NCBI GenBank assembly: GCA_025093985.1
Contig: JACAAK010000004.1
Location: 434,001-498,000, forward strand
Source: Calvatia gigantea
Taxonomy: Eukaryota; Basidiomycota; Agaricomycetes; Agaricales; Lycoperdaceae
Reading direction: 5' to 3'
DNA: 64,000 nt
Numbering within the stretch: the stretch's first letter is position 1; the number at the start of each line of letters is the position of its first letter. Positions 46,824-59,244 of this stretch are shown here, piece by piece. The notes beneath the pieces are model-generated. The model searched no databases. It worked only from the letters and a program-made list of their open reading frames with translations, and was not told the DNA's origin. A program made the position numbers and the translations under genes.

Positions 46824-49190
46824 TCAACACTCTAAATCATTCACCACGCTCCGTTCTTCACGTCGACGCCTTGTAATTCCAGCACGGAAACTGTCCTCCA
46901 AGGCAACAAGACAAGTGTTAGTACCAAGGCCTAACAGAAATATGCTCCACTCCTTCGGGTCGAGCTCCTTCACATCGATGTCTTGATCATGGAGGGAAAT
47001 CATGCGTACCGACCGGGGGCTCTTCTAGTTAAAAGTTCAAGGCAAAATACTGAGCATGCACCAGGAAAGAACACAGATGTTCCGAAACTTACAATCGGGA
47101 AACTCCCTTCGCGGTATCGGAGATTCAGTCCCTCCCACTGTACAAGCAGCTCATCGTCTGTATCGCAGTTCCCTCTTGTCCTTATGATATTGTCAAGTCC
47201 AAGCTTCTGTTGGAACTAGAAAACCTTCATGTTTGTATAGATACATGAAAACACAGACCAGGACATACCAAGTAAAACCTGTTAATGAAGAGCTCGAAAT
47301 GGTACACGGGCAAAGGCCATGGGGTATTCGGCTCATACCAGGAATTCAGGTAAGAAAAGCGCAGACCCCGTAACTCAACCGCCATCTCGGGAGCCGTCGC
47401 TTCAGTCACTTGACTAAGTGCAACCCATAAACCATTAAAACCGTCGAACAGTCTTTGAGGGAAATTATCAAAGGTGGTACTTCTGATACTTGCTTGCACC
47501 CTTTTTCCAGCGCCCGCACCAAGGGTGCCGGTGGGGGGTTGCAAGGGATCTGCCACCTTCCCGTAGGCGTGGACCGCGCTGGAGTTCCCCGCAGCACCAA
47601 ACGTGCTATCCCAAGTGGTGTCCATATGCTCCTTTGTCCGATTGCCCCTCACTGCTCCTGTCCGCCCTTCGAGCCCACGCCATGCCGGGGAACGAACCTG
47701 TATCAAAAGGCTCATCCTTATCAATACCCCAGCATCGGCGGGTATTCCATGCAAGGACATTAAGCCAGTGGATGTACCTCCCCGAGATCGCAACCCAATG
47801 GTGTGGATCGAGGGACTCTCGAAACCCAGTCAACCATTCTTCCATTTGAATATCACTATTCAGGGATTCCCTCCAAGTTTCCGGTGGATCGAACCAGAAA
47901 AATTCTTGATTATCCATTTTTTCTTTTGTCGAGGCTGGCAGAGGGCATTCAATAATAACAACCCTCATTGCCCTCGTGGTTTCGAGGACAACACCAGGAT
48001 CCAATGCGAGGAATCGGCTTATATCTTGCACTGAAAATGGCTGCTGGAGGAGATGGTGCCAAGTCCTACAGGAGGCGATCAGGAATGCAAGGATACGATC
48101 TGTAGTGGGACGTAGAAGGTGCGGAATGTCGGAATGGATCCGTCGTTGTAAGAGATGCAGAAATCGTGTTGGATCACGAGTTGTACTAGGCGAGGTGAGG
48201 ACGTCAATGATCCAATCAAGTCGGCGAACCGGGTCTGCATGTGTGGGGTCACCAACGAACGCGATAATTACATCAACCATTGAACGAATACAGAATCTGG
48301 ATATCGGTAGATTCGTCGCTTGTGCCATGCCCCGAATGTGAAAAGGTGTTGGCCATACCATATCCATGGACATGAAGTACAGTTCACGGATACCCTCAAG
48401 AGCCCTCGCAGTGTACCGTCTCATGCTTGTTGGTGGCCGAGTCCTGATCATCAAGCAAGCATTTCTGCCGTGTCCAATAAAGTGATATGCAAAACGAGGG
48501 TTCTGCAGTACCCTGCGGAGACGGAGGAAGGTCCCCATCGTAGGTTCCAGCTCATCTGCGAAAAAGAAATCTAGATACCATTCCTCTAAATGGGTTTCAA
48601 GCTATCCAAATTCAGCACCTTTGGCAATGAAGATGAGGGTATACTTACAAGACCATGTTCATTCACTGGCACAACCACCCCATACGACTTTATCAAGGAC
48701 AGTAAAATCATAAAGGATGCGTTCATCAGCCAAACACCCAGGTTCCGATCGTAAGATGCAAGAGCTAGCCAAGCACCCATTATCCTCCTGCTACAAATAT
48801 TGACTACAAGATTTAGATCCTCAAATCGACGTCGAACAACTTGAAGTACCGACCCAAGCAACTATTTTAGAAAGGACAGTTAAAAACACACAAAACTGGC
48901 GGGAATTAACTTCATGAAAATCAAGTAGACAGAATTCCCTATACAGTTCCCCAACATCTTCCCCAGGAGCGTTTGTCCAGATCTTCCAGAGTTGTCGCTT
49001 TGAATATTCGGTGATGTTGACCAAATCGTCTTTGCTTGGGGAGGAAACACACTGAAAGGAGAGGTCAAGCGCTGTCTCAAGGATCAATTGCTACCTTGAA
49101 ACAAATAACTTCATAGTACTTACTACGTCGGTCAGTGTATCCCGTTACCTCATAAGGCCATCCAATTGGTAAGCCACCGGCTGCACAGTC
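46824..49190 (-). CDS. Conserved-looking multi-exon ORF of unknown function (tail of the NACHT gene or separate gene)
   Basis: Six exons read cleanly: 49090-48911, 48861-48649, 48583-47698, 47657-47269, 47206-47093 and 47024-46824, with 41-66-base introns and matching phases. Together they give roughly 660 residues ending RSVVNDLEC. A further exon, up to 49149, gives GDCAAGGLPIGWPYE in phase. Typical stretches are KRQLWKIWTNAPGEDVGELY, WLALASYDRNLGVWL, ELEPTMGTFLRLRRVL, YTARALEGIRELYFMSMDMV, WHHLLQQPFSVQDISRFLAL and HHWVAISGRYIHWLNVLAW. It is mostly helical by eye, with no signal peptide or clear transmembrane segment. I recognise no domain. It begins directly downstream of the NACHT frame on the same strand, so it could be that protein's effector or repeat region, but a frame change separates them. 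Confidence 0.65.
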
Positions 49191-50663
49191 GCCTCGTAAC
49201 AGTTATCATGTCAGCTTTGGTGAGACCGAACTCTCCCGAATTGTACACATGTTTCAAGAAGTCCCCAAAAGAAGCATGATACATCTTCAGTGGCAAGCGA
49301 CCCGCCACTTCAGGGAGCGGAACTTCGATGACAGAGTGCAGCCTACGCAAGCTTCCGTAAAGTGCGGCCTGGTCAAGAGAGAGGAAATTTGCAAGACAGA
49401 AAAGAGGGAGAACTTGGGCGTCATGTAAGACAAGAAGTCCAAGGAGTTGCATTGTTGTAGGGAGCAACTGGGAGTGAACACGACATAAGATCCCCCGGTA
49501 CAGAGTGTGGAGCGGGATCCAATGGATTTTCCCCTTCTGGTGTAAGGTTTCCTTGCATGAATTCGAGGCAGGCATCTAATTGACCAACTGGATTTCCAAT
49601 CTCATCATCGCCAACAAACTTCAAGACAGTAGAAGGAAGCACGAAGAGGCCAGATGCGGTAGAAGTGAGCACCAACATCTGGCCCTCTGACGGCCATGTG
49701 ATTCCCGGGGCTAAAGATATCTTTATATTTCGCCCGGATTTCCCTGAACCCATCACGAAGAAAGAGGGAGACATCCTCTCGTGCTGCGAGGGTGTCAACG
49801 CGAAGCTCCTCCTTTCGGTATAAGGCGAAATTACCCTCCTTTTCGAAAGCCGAAACAATTTGCCATTCTGGACGACTGGTAACAATCCAAGTGAAGGGTA
49901 ATCTGGAGCGCTGGCTTGTGGAAGAGAAAGAGGTGACCAGGTCGATGAACTGACTTTGCGTGTCATCCCCGCGGCATTCATCCAGGCCATCCAAAAGAAA
50001 CAGAGTCGGATGGTTGAATGTCCCCGCTACGCTGGCGTCTGAAAGCGGGCCTACAATCAACTTTTGAAATTGGATAGGCAAAGCCCTTTCGAGGATCAGT
50101 GGATCGCGACTGATCAACTGTATAACGGCTTGCTTAAACGCGGCGTGTGTGGCTGCGAGTTGGTACGCAAGAGAAGCAACGACTCTGTTGGGATCATCGC
50201 GATTGTTTGGACGCGAAAAGAAGAATGCAGCGCCAAACCAACCCCGGTCATGGCAGTATTCCCCAATGGTTTGGGCAACAGCAGATTTTCCAGCACCAGC
50301 AGGACCATAGAGCCAAAACAAGTTTGACTCCCGGTGAGTGTCCGTGAGCCACAAGATTATTCGCGCCTTTAGCTCCTCACGAGTTCCTGGGTGGCAAAGA
50401 GGAGGTGGATAACGGGCAGACTGCGTCTATCGCTGCATCGACAATTCCTTTGCGTGATAACAGATCCATAACTGAATTATTTTTTCAGAGATGACATTGC
50501 AAAGGAAGACCAACTGACGCTCACCAGCACCTTCATTGTCACCACTTGTGGCCGCTATGATGGGTTGATTCATTACGAAGTGGTGAGCGCCTTGGAGGGT
50601 GTGAGATGAAGTGATAACCCCATCATCAGGCATTCCCGCTAGTGTACTCGAGAGGGGAGGCAT
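49150..50663 (-). pseudogene. NACHT/P-loop NTPase with frame breaks
   Basis: An N-terminal exon (50663 to about 50525: SSHTLQGAHHFVMNQPIIAA) is followed by an intron and SARYPPPLCHPGTREELK. Then come Walker A WLYGPAGAGKSAVAQT, FFFSRPNNRDDPNRVVASLA, Walker B TLFLLDGLDECRGD, WIVTSRPEWQI and REDVSLFLRDGFREIRAKYK. This is the complete NACHT core of Agaricomycete STAND ATPases. The frame then changes by one base near 49704 (to ITWPSEGQMLVLTSTASGLF) and again near 49515 (to LHTLYRGIL ... KMYHASFGDFL). The nucleotide-binding part is intact and, unlike the copy at 2-3.6 kb, keeps all Walker residues. Either it died recently or the sequence has indel errors. The first intron's phases also do not match perfectly. 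Confidence 0.75.
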
Positions 50664-51903
50664 ATAATCGCCGCTTCGTGAAGGCTTTTCGAACTGTGCA
50701 CCAGGTAGGAGTGGGGATCCGAAGATATTCGAGGTGTTGTCTGGAGACGCTGAGGCGGAGTAAGAGATTGAACGCCACGTTCATCCAAACGACCGCTCTT
50801 ATACCCCAACGCATAAAAATCTTTCCACTATCCTTCCCCCACAGGGTCCATGGTCACCTCCCAGGATTGTCAGTTTCAAACACCCCAAAAGGAGACACAG
50901 TTGCGTTAACTACTGACAATGAACACTGAGGATCAGCCGCCCACCTGTTGACGGACTTGATCGGGTGCATCGCAAAGGCGAACAAGCACGCGTAAATTGC
51001 AGGGGCGTGGCTTATGTATAGGTAAGTGTAGCCACAATTTATGGGCGATGGTAATGGTGGAAAAAGTCAAGCTAATGAACGGGGTGTGAAGTCGACTAAA
51101 AATAGAACAAAACAATGCAGGGCGCTGTCTGGCGTTGTCCGGTCGACTGCGCCAGATGCTCCCCGAGCCATCAATGCATCACGACTGCCACTGCTTTTCC
51201 CTTTCACGCACGCACCGCCTCCGTGGACACAAAATTTTTTTGATAGGCATACACTGGTACAATAATAAATAACAGGGCGTCCGAAAATCACCACCAGAGT
51301 TCCCCCCGTTTTGATCGTCTGTTTCCCGATACGCATATAATTGCAGATGGTGTCCGAGAATCCCGCCTTTATATCTATGGTGGACTGAACTAACCATGGG
51401 TGCTCATGGACGGTCTTCTAATATCCCATTTCCCATCAAGCCTTCGAACAAAGAGGTCTCCGTGTTTAGGGTGTTCCCGTAGAACCCGGGGTGATTCAAC
51501 CCAATTCAAAGCAAGATCCTCAGCGAGCATTAGCACGAAGTGCAGAAGACAAGGAGGTCAACGATAAGAACCCAGTACCTCAAGAAGCGGCACAAGACTG
51601 AGAATAATTCTTTAGGGCTTTAGGGTTAGGCTGTGTCTTTCCCTTGTGTGCATATGTTTTATTATATGTGATATAGGGGGTACCAATGGGTAGGAGGGGT
51701 ATATAATAGAAGTACAGTCACCAGCCAAGAATAATCGATGATATGAGTGAAAAAAATTAGAGTTAATGAGCGTGGTAGGTTGTTTGGCAGAAACAGAAGT
51801 CAATGAATGTGTGATGTGGTCCAAACCAGGTTCAAAGTCCGTGCTCTCATCTAGTGGCCTGCACCAGAGCACAAATATTCCACATCTCTAAACCTGCAGC
51901 CCC
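50664..51903. other. Intergenic stretch, no gene recognised
   Basis: About 1.2 kb upstream of the NACHT gene and downstream of the Band 7 gene. The short frames show no family resemblance. Confidence 0.4.
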
Positions 51904-54077
51904 TCAGTGACGCAGCGGGTCCGTCCCCCGCGCATCAGCTCCCATCCCCGAGGCCATCCCAACCGCCAACGCATTTCCCATCTGCGCGCCCACGGCATCC
52001 GTAGGCACAAAAATCGTCTTCGAGCCATACGCCCTGACTTTCGCCACCTCAATTCTCCGCATCTCCATCTCCCTCGCAAATTGGTCGTGCACCTGGCTAT
52101 CCGCCTGTGCCTTGATTGCGATTGCGTCAGCTTCAGCTTTGGCTGACAATCTTGTCGCTTCAGCCTGAGCTTCAGCCTCAATGCGAGTCCTTTCTGCCTG
52201 TGCTTTTGCGGCTGCAATAACCCGGTAGGCTTCTGCGTCGGCTTGGGTGTTGGCCGCTTGAGCTTTGATACGAGCAACAGAGAGCGCGCCCTCTTCTTGT
52301 TTGACTTTGTTGCTGTTCTCCCGGTCAACGTTCTATGTGGTTTTTAGTCAGCCCACGGTTTCTACTGTGGAAAAGTAAGGAGACTCACGGCAGCTTCAAC
52401 TTGAGCCTGGAGCGCGCGAGCTAGAACTTGTCGTTAGACCTGAGATAAGAATGGCTTCGTCGCTACTCACTGGTCAGTTTGTCCATAGTGTGAGCGATTT
52501 CACCCTTGAATTGTCGATCAATGACCGCTAAATTATCCGTCAGCTTCTCGTCGTAAGGATTTGATGCCAGCAATTTACCAAGGTCCTTGAGCACGATACC
52601 ATATTCCAAAGCAGCTTCATGCATGTCATCCATAGCCCTGGTTCGCAAGGCATCCAAGAACGCGGAAGAGGCGTCGGTGCCATCTTCCATATTGTCCGGG
52701 CCCAGTGACCTTTGTTTGATCTGCGAATATAATGTATTACTCAACGGTCTCTTTTCCGCGGGGAAGATGTACGTACCATAGCGGAATAATCAAGGTGAGC
52801 AACGATCTGGGTTAGGATAGATTGGGTTTTGTCCCGTAGAGCTTCATATGGCGTTGCGTAACCATGTGTAGCGAGTTTGAGGGGTTCAGTCAGCTGCCAC
52901 TTAAGGTAGATCCTCAAGCTGACCGGGACTTGGTCTCGGGTGAAGCTGAGGTTCAAATGTAACAGCGTTAATAACTGATAGGATGAGGTAAAGAAGAAAA
53001 ACATACATGTCTTTTGTGGGCATCTCCAATTGATTTTCTCCTTGAGTATATAACCCACGGAGAGTAACACTCGGGTTGGTAATGACTGATTGTCCAGCAC
53101 CCAAAAGCAAAAGGTCATCTCCCCTCTGAAGGATAGCACAATTGCTCGCAGGAATATTCATGCTATCATAGTGAAGCAAAAGCAAGAAGGTGAGCGTGAA
53201 ACCTCCAGTCCAAAACAGAACGACGCACAAAGTGGCGACAACGTAATCCTTGCTTGCCGTCCCACCCACATTACTCTTCATCTTTACCTCATGCGTCCAA
53301 CCAAGCGTAACCTTAGTCAAAGGATCCGGTAACCACAGTTGGCAAATGCGTCATATCCACAATGGACAACACATCATATGTGCCCTCCACAGCAAACGCA
53401 ACAAATCCAGAATTCTTAATAACGAAGATATGATTCTGGGGATCTGAGACGACGGCAGCTTGGTTCTGCGAGACTTGGACGACGGTGAGACCCTGAAACT
53501 CAATAACAGTGTCCGAAACGCCTGTCGTCCCACACCAGGAGCGGGCCCACCAGTTACGGAGGGGGAAGCCGGGATATCGGCCAGGCTTGGTAAGGATTTT
53601 TGGGAGACCACTTTAAATATTCGAATCCAAGTCAGCGCGATCAAAAAGGAGGCGTTTTGAGCAAAGAAACGCACCCATGGTTGATCAATCCCAATCGTCC
53701 CGGAATAACCTCCTTGCCAGTCCAATCAGTCGGTTCTTTCGTCGAAAGAACCTTACTACGTCCAGCCTATCCAAGTTCAAATCAATATCAACCCATCTCC
53801 ACGGTGTGACGATGCGACCAAGCCCTACCTGAAGGAGCTGCTGGTCTAACTTCTCCAACGCGGCAGTAACACCGTCTTTACCAATCCTGATAAAGAAAGG
53901 CCGTTCTTCAAGGGTATAATCCATAGTCGCAACAAACTCGTCTGCCTTGCCTTTAGCCTTAGGACGTAGTGGAGATGCGCTGGTTTTGGACGCGAAGTCT
54001 TTCCGGAAGGACGCGTCGTCACCTGGCTTGAAAGAGTCACCGACAACAGTGCTAGCTTCACCGAAGAGAGAGGTCAT
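51904..54077 (-). CDS. Band 7/SPFH-domain membrane-associated protein
   Basis: ATG at 54077 (TSLFGEASTVVGDSFKPGDD) opens exon 1, which ends LDQQLLQ near 53830. Later exons give AGRSKVLSTKEPTDWTGKEV, GVSDTVIEFQGLTVVQVSQN and NHIFVIKNSGFVAFAVEGTY. Next are ILQRGDDLLLLGAGQ and RDQVPVSLRIYLKWQLTEPL (52945-52777), then KQRSLGPDNMED (52720-52471), a 32-base micro-exon (52420-52389) and a final Ala/Glu-rich helical exon (52332-51904) with repeated 'AEA..EA' heptads. The 'V.V....YL.W.L.EP' block and Ala/Glu coiled coil are the SPFH/Band 7 plan (prohibitin, flotillin, stomatin relatives), which form membrane-bound oligomers. A one-base frame change near 53327 and an unresolved exon around 53170-53290 remain. 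No N-terminal transmembrane helix is obvious. Confidence 0.75.
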
Positions 54078-54807
54078 ATTGAGAATATTGCGGGATGAAA
54101 CAAGAATGTGTGTCCGAGGGAGGTAATGTGGGAGGGAGGAAACTTGAAAGCCAGACACAAGACTTGGGTGCTATATATACCTCGCATTACGACAGGGGTA
54201 GTGTGCCTTCATTTGTTACCCCACAGAAACCGAAAGTGTCGGCATCAACACACGTCAACACAGCATTCAATATTCAGCCCTGTCTCTTCCAGCAAATGAC
54301 CCCTTATGGCGTGCACGAACGTTCCTCAAGTCGGCAACGGTAAGCACAGCACCTGAGGCAGACGTCGACGGGTGGCATAAACCTCCAACAACACATCCGA
54401 AGTATTCGATGGGCAGGAAAGACATCTACATGGACTGAAACATCGTTAGGGGCTGATTACTCTTCCTTAGATCCAAGTTTCCTCAGGACCGTAGATACGA
54501 TGATGTGGGTTCACCCAAGTGGCGCCCACTTGAGCTTAATGCCGAAACATGTACAGCCTTTAACAACCATGTGTATTGGAACAGGGTCAACCCTTGACTT
54601 AATACAGTTAATGCAGGTTTGTACAGCCAGAGATAAAAGCCTGTCAATACCTTCCCATCTCCTCATGGCTCGACAAAAAGTCACAAGCACCATACAAAGT
54701 CACCTGGGTTAGAGAGAATGCAATGCCCTTCGACTTAACACCACTCAATTGGTTCCGCTACCCGTCCCCTTCGTCTCCTCGATTGCTGTGCTTTACTAGT
54801 TTCATTC
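54078..54807. other. Intergenic stretch, no gene recognised
   Basis: About 0.7 kb upstream of the Band 7 gene and downstream of LysM 2. Only short frames without support are present. Confidence 0.4.
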
Positions 54808-55502
54808 TCAAGGATCATATGCAATCACTTCCGAGGCAGTGCAGAGAACCTATCCACAGTCACACGAACTATCAGTCAACTCAAGTTCTGGCATTCATAA
54901 GTCAAATAAACTGACCTCGTTAGGATAGATATTCGAGCAGTTACTGTCCACATTAGGATTGTTGGCCAACAGCGTTGCGAGGTCAATCCCCGCAGTGACA
55001 GAAATGTCCCAACAAGAATCTCCCGAAACGATTTTGTGTGTGTCCGTGCAGTCCTGGCCTGTAATGCCGAGGCAAACGGTCTAACAAAAAACACCACGAG
55101 TATAACGTTAGCGGCAACGATCCAGCCGATAGGCAATGCTTAACAACCTGTCCGACCCAGAGGTTGGTGCAATCTTGGTTAATGATCCCGGCATTGACAT
55201 GTGCTAATTGGAAGCTAAAACGCGGGAAGGACGGGTTAACATATATAAGTTGCATGAGCGCCGCGGCATCGATTAGAAATGGGGAAAGGAGTGCCTACGT
55301 GGAGACACCTTGAGAAGCAGATATGACGTCGCAAGTATCATCAGCCACGACTTCGTAAGTCCGAGAACAATTTTCGGGGACTTGAGCGGTGGCAGTGGAA
55401 ACTAATCATAGAAGCGGTTAACAGCAAATCCGGGACGAAGGAAGGATAGACAATACCGAGGATAACAGCGAGGGCTGCAACGAGGGAAAGTTTGCAGAAC
55501 AT
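54808..55502 (-). CDS. Secreted protein with two LysM domains (LysM 2)
   Basis: Exons 55502-55457, 55401-55299, 55214-55148, 55080-54916 and 54849-54808 close to 140 residues. The second, third and fourth exons have exactly the same lengths (103, 67, 165 bases) as in LysM 1 at 23 kb. A signal peptide (FCKLSLVAALAVILG) precedes two LysM repeats: TYEVVADDTCDVISASQGVS ... NLWVGQTVCLG and HKIVSGDSCWDISVTAGI ... NIYPNEVLC. Chitin-oligomer binding is expected from the family; no enzymatic domain is present. The frame is intact. The pair arose by gene duplication without retention of flanking sequence, since I see no similarity between the neighbourhoods. Confidence 0.92.
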
Positions 55503-56404
55503 GATGTCCCAGGAAGTACTATATGTTGTGAAGCTGTGGGTCACTGAAGGCCCCCCTTCCCTTGAAAGCCAGGTTTTATACCTCACTATGCCTTCTCGTC
55601 ACCTCCGTCAAACGGAGATCCTCCCGTTAAATTTGTTTGAAATCCCAGGGAAATCACCTAGTCGGCGCTGTGGAAACAATTAAACTGTGGACACCTACCA
55701 GGATGCGGGCCGAGCCAAAACACACGAGGCTCACAGAGAAGACCAACCCACCCACGTAACCATATATTCACCCGGACAATGGAGACCGACAGTCGCGTCA
55801 AACGCAGCTGGCGGCCACAGGCGGCATTCTTGGTGAACAAGGTTTTGTTCATGCAAGGGCGAACCTGCAGGCACTTTGACATTTCCCTGGTAAAAGAACG
55901 GAAAATGACTTTTTGGGCGGCTTCATTTGCCATGAAAGCCCAGGCTTCCTTCCGGTGATTTGACTCGTATGGGTGTTTGATAATGGGAACGAGTATGGAT
56001 TCGGGTTTTGCGGCCATCCCAATGGTTCAGGTTGTGGAGTTGCAAGACGCATGTGCTACAATGCTTCTTTTCAAACATTGGAGAGAAAATTACGACATAA
56101 CCCAGGCGCTGGTTTTTTCTCCTACTCGGACACCCAATCGTCCAAATTAGCGACCTTGTCTCAATCGTTAAAATACAAGAAATAACACCCTGGAGTGATC
56201 CATCAACCTACATTGTGATGTTGAAACTTGCAGGGGTCGCCCTTCCCGACGCGGAGACATCATCCTCAAGCCGAGCGGTGTTTTCCCTGCGGTAGTGATG
56301 ACGGTTGCTCTCCCTTTTTGGATTTTCTGCGGGCGTCAACGACTTTAGTTTCTTTATTTACGTAGATTGTCTTTATGCCACTTTACTGCATTTAAAAGTA
56401 CAAT
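55503..56404. other. Intergenic stretch, no gene recognised
   Basis: About 0.9 kb between LysM 2 and the end of the second duplication copy. No supported gene was found. Confidence 0.4.
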
Positions 56405-58780
56405 GTGTTCTAACTATCCAATGTTCCCCTTTCTTGTAGTTCAATCTGGTTATCCGTCCCTGTCTCTGTCCCCCTTGAACTCGTAGCTTTCCCAAACCAC
56501 AAGCTGCTCAGAACATTTGCGTTGGCATCTGACACAATCCCAAATTCAGATGGCGAACGCGCAAGGAAAATCACACGACTGCATAGAACAGATTGAAGGA
56601 CGCCTTGTAACCTGTTCATAGCTCATTAGCCAGTTGGAACGGTGTCCACAGTCTCACGTACACAGCAAACGATTGAATGCCCATATTCTAAGCCGACCTG
56701 TCAGCAAGTTTCCTGGTACAGTGCTTACAGGTGAACGTACACGCAAATGAATCGTTCCAATCAAGTTGACGACAGTCATGACTGTGGATTTCTGTTAAAT
56801 TTTCGTGGCTGATCTCGAGACTATGGGCTCACGGAGGTTGTAGAAATAGTATACAATCCCTGGGAAGTAATCAGTTCTATGTATTGCGAACAATTGTGTT
56901 TGGACACGATGTACCCATATAAAGGATCTTGAAGTACCACCTGGAGGTAAACTGCCGGGCTGCGAGAAGAGGTTAGTGCTGTCTCCCAGTGGGTTCGTCC
57001 AGGGTTAACAGTCACCTTGTACGGCTTTGACCAAAGTCAAGCCGGCAATTACTAATTGCGAGCTCAGTGGCCACAGTTGGATCTCTCCTTTCCCATAAAC
57101 TTACTGGTCTCGACGAACAGTATTACCACGAAGGTAAGCGTCTCCCATGACCAACTTCCAAGGAACAGGACTGATGCAAATGAATTTCCGTAGGAGAGAT
57201 ATTGATATCTGGAGAGAATTTACAAGAACCCTCTTCATGAATTTCGGAGCACTTACAATGGGAGTCATGGATCATACGGTACAGGGCTAAAAGTACCAAT
57301 GGTACTTTCGCACATCCTATTATCACGAGGAGCCCAAAGATGACTCTGCTCCTGTTCCAGATGGCCCATGTCCGCAGGACGAGAATCACTGATATTCCGG
57401 TCTCAGTTTTTAACGTGACTTGGATTGACAGTTGAGCGTACTTTCAGACAGAAATAGACCAACTGCGAGAGGGACTGTGCTCGTTATTATAGAGGGTATC
57501 CTAGTAATCATTGACGGCGAAAAGTAACTCACCAGCATTTCCTACGTCCCAGCGCCGACATTCCTGAAGGAATAAGTTTAGAAGGGGGCTGCGATATTCA
57601 GAGGGAGTCACGTCACCACTTGTGAATCCACGACTGACCAGTAGTCTAGACATTGCCTGTGTATGAGGATTCAGGAATCATAAGTAGGCGGAATGCCAGT
57701 CGTACCCTTCATGGCGGAGAACACATAAAAGTATGGGAGGTATCGGTTCATGAGGAATAATATGGTAGCAAAACTCCCCAGTCGCCTTTTCCAGACCAAC
57801 TTAACCTTAGAGGTGGCAATCAATTACTAACAGTGAAAGTTGAAGCGATGGGAGGTGAATTCGCACCTTCTTGATCTAAAGTACACACATAATCATAAAC
57901 CTGTTTGCTAGTCAGCACGGTTCTTCCCCAGCCGCAGGTCCTCACCATTATTGTCGCCTGAGGCAAGGATAAACATCCTGGATGGCTGGATTCCAGAGCC
58001 GAGCCACTACACTGTCGTGTGTGTCTCCCATTAGGAAAGGGGCGGGGGGAAGCGGACAACCTGGGAGGTGCTACACAGGATATATACCTCCTAGGGCCTT
58101 CTGGGATCAAGGAACTCGCCGGAAGAACTAGGAAGGGCATAGGTTTAAAATGAGTTATTTAAAGGTGTAGTTAACGTATGAGACCACGGAGAGGTTACGA
58201 GAAATGGGGGATGACTGACGTGGGATAGCGAGGGCGGGGCAGTGAATCACTCACTATTCCTCGGGAGGGTCAAAATACCGGACTTTCCGGATACACGGTA
58301 CACACGGTATTGGGATCTTCGTCAAAGGCGAGGCGATGGGGCGCTTGGAATCTGCCTACCCCAGGTGCTGGAATTAGCCTAGCATTTATACAGGTGGTTT
58401 ATTGGGGGGTGGCACGCCAGGTTTCTTAACACTTGCCCTCCAAATACCGCATAAGCATAAAGGGGCGCATTTGAAGTCGGAGATAGAGGTTCACTGACAA
58501 CAGTGGGAAGGTGTTTGTCCTCCAAACCTCCAAGAAAACCGAACGCCAAAGGATCTCTTGGAGGCAGACGTCTGGACACAGACATTTGACGTAAACCTAC
58601 GCAACGGGAATTCCAATTTCCAATCTATTTATGGGGTTGTATAATATTTATACAAAGCTACATCCTTGGGAATATATTTTGTCCTTGGGACTGATCTTCG
58701 AAGGTGAATGAGAATGAGGTCGCTAAACTTCTTGATCGGAGGCACGTTGTCCTCTCGGGAACAGCCGTCATCCGTGGGAT
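56405..58780 (-). repeat. Inverted segmental duplication, copy 2
   Basis: The reverse complement of this stretch matches 35085-38470 almost throughout, apart from the transposon insertion found only in copy 1. It therefore shows the pre-insertion (empty) site near 58350. Similarity ends just outside the stop codon of the DUF6533-like gene on one side and near a GATGACGGCTGTTCC match on the other. Confidence 0.85.
56410..58140 (-). CDS. DUF6533-like multi-pass membrane protein, copy 2 (probably decayed)
   Basis: This is the reverse-complement counterpart of the gene at 36.5-38.5 kb. Pieces in order are: YDYVCTLDQE (about 57890); KLVWKRRLGSFATILFLMNR with YLPYFYVFSAM (about 57700-57810); the exon with ILVLRTWAIWNRSRVIFGLL and VPLVLLALYRMI (57389 to about 57210); and the last exon RLQGVLQSVLCSRVIFLARS with an Arg/Glu/Thr tail to 56410. 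At the first splice junction this copy has one extra base compared with copy 1, which would break the frame unless splicing differs. Some middle exons contain stops. The family is Agaricomycete 7TM proteins of unknown role. Having two copies helps rule out chance reading frames. Confidence 0.6.
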
Positions 58781-59244
58781 CCCCCGACCTCGTTGAGGCC
58801 GCCCACGACGACGAGAAATGGACATCTTGAGCCTGGTGGTAGAGCTTAGTGCTTTATGAATAGGCTCGCTTTATTTCTTTACTGGTTCAGAAAAGGAGGG
58901 TAGACGAACTCTCCAGCCCCCGGGATAAGGAACGTTGGGGCACGCGGATAGGCAACTTGTTCCCAGATTTCGGTAAGCCGCGGGTAAGGAAAATAACCAA
59001 GTACACCCCAAGCAGAGCACAATTTACTCACGGATGAGCTCATTTTGGGTTTCCACCCTCCACGACTCTTTCAAAGGAAGAACAAGTGGCTGTAGTCGTG
59101 GATACAAGTTCGGCTTGGCCTTTGCTATTGCAGATATTCATTCCCAGGTACGAAGTTTTTTCATAAGTACAAACGTCAGAGTATTTCGAAGTTTGTGGGT
59201 TAATCACGTGAAAACCAGGAAAGAGCTCAGAAGGCGCAGGTTAA
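58781..59244. other. Intergenic stretch, no gene recognised
   Basis: About 460 bases between the duplication and the 3' end of the MFS gene. No supported gene was found. Confidence 0.4.

Noticed and set aside
47455..48034. Several plus-strand frames opposite the NACHT tail
   Set aside because: They overlap one another in different frames, while the minus strand gives clean spliced exons.
5085..53330. Programmed +1 ribosomal frameshifting as the cause of the frame changes
   Set aside because: The bases at the shift points share no slippery motif, and such shifting is not known for these gene families.
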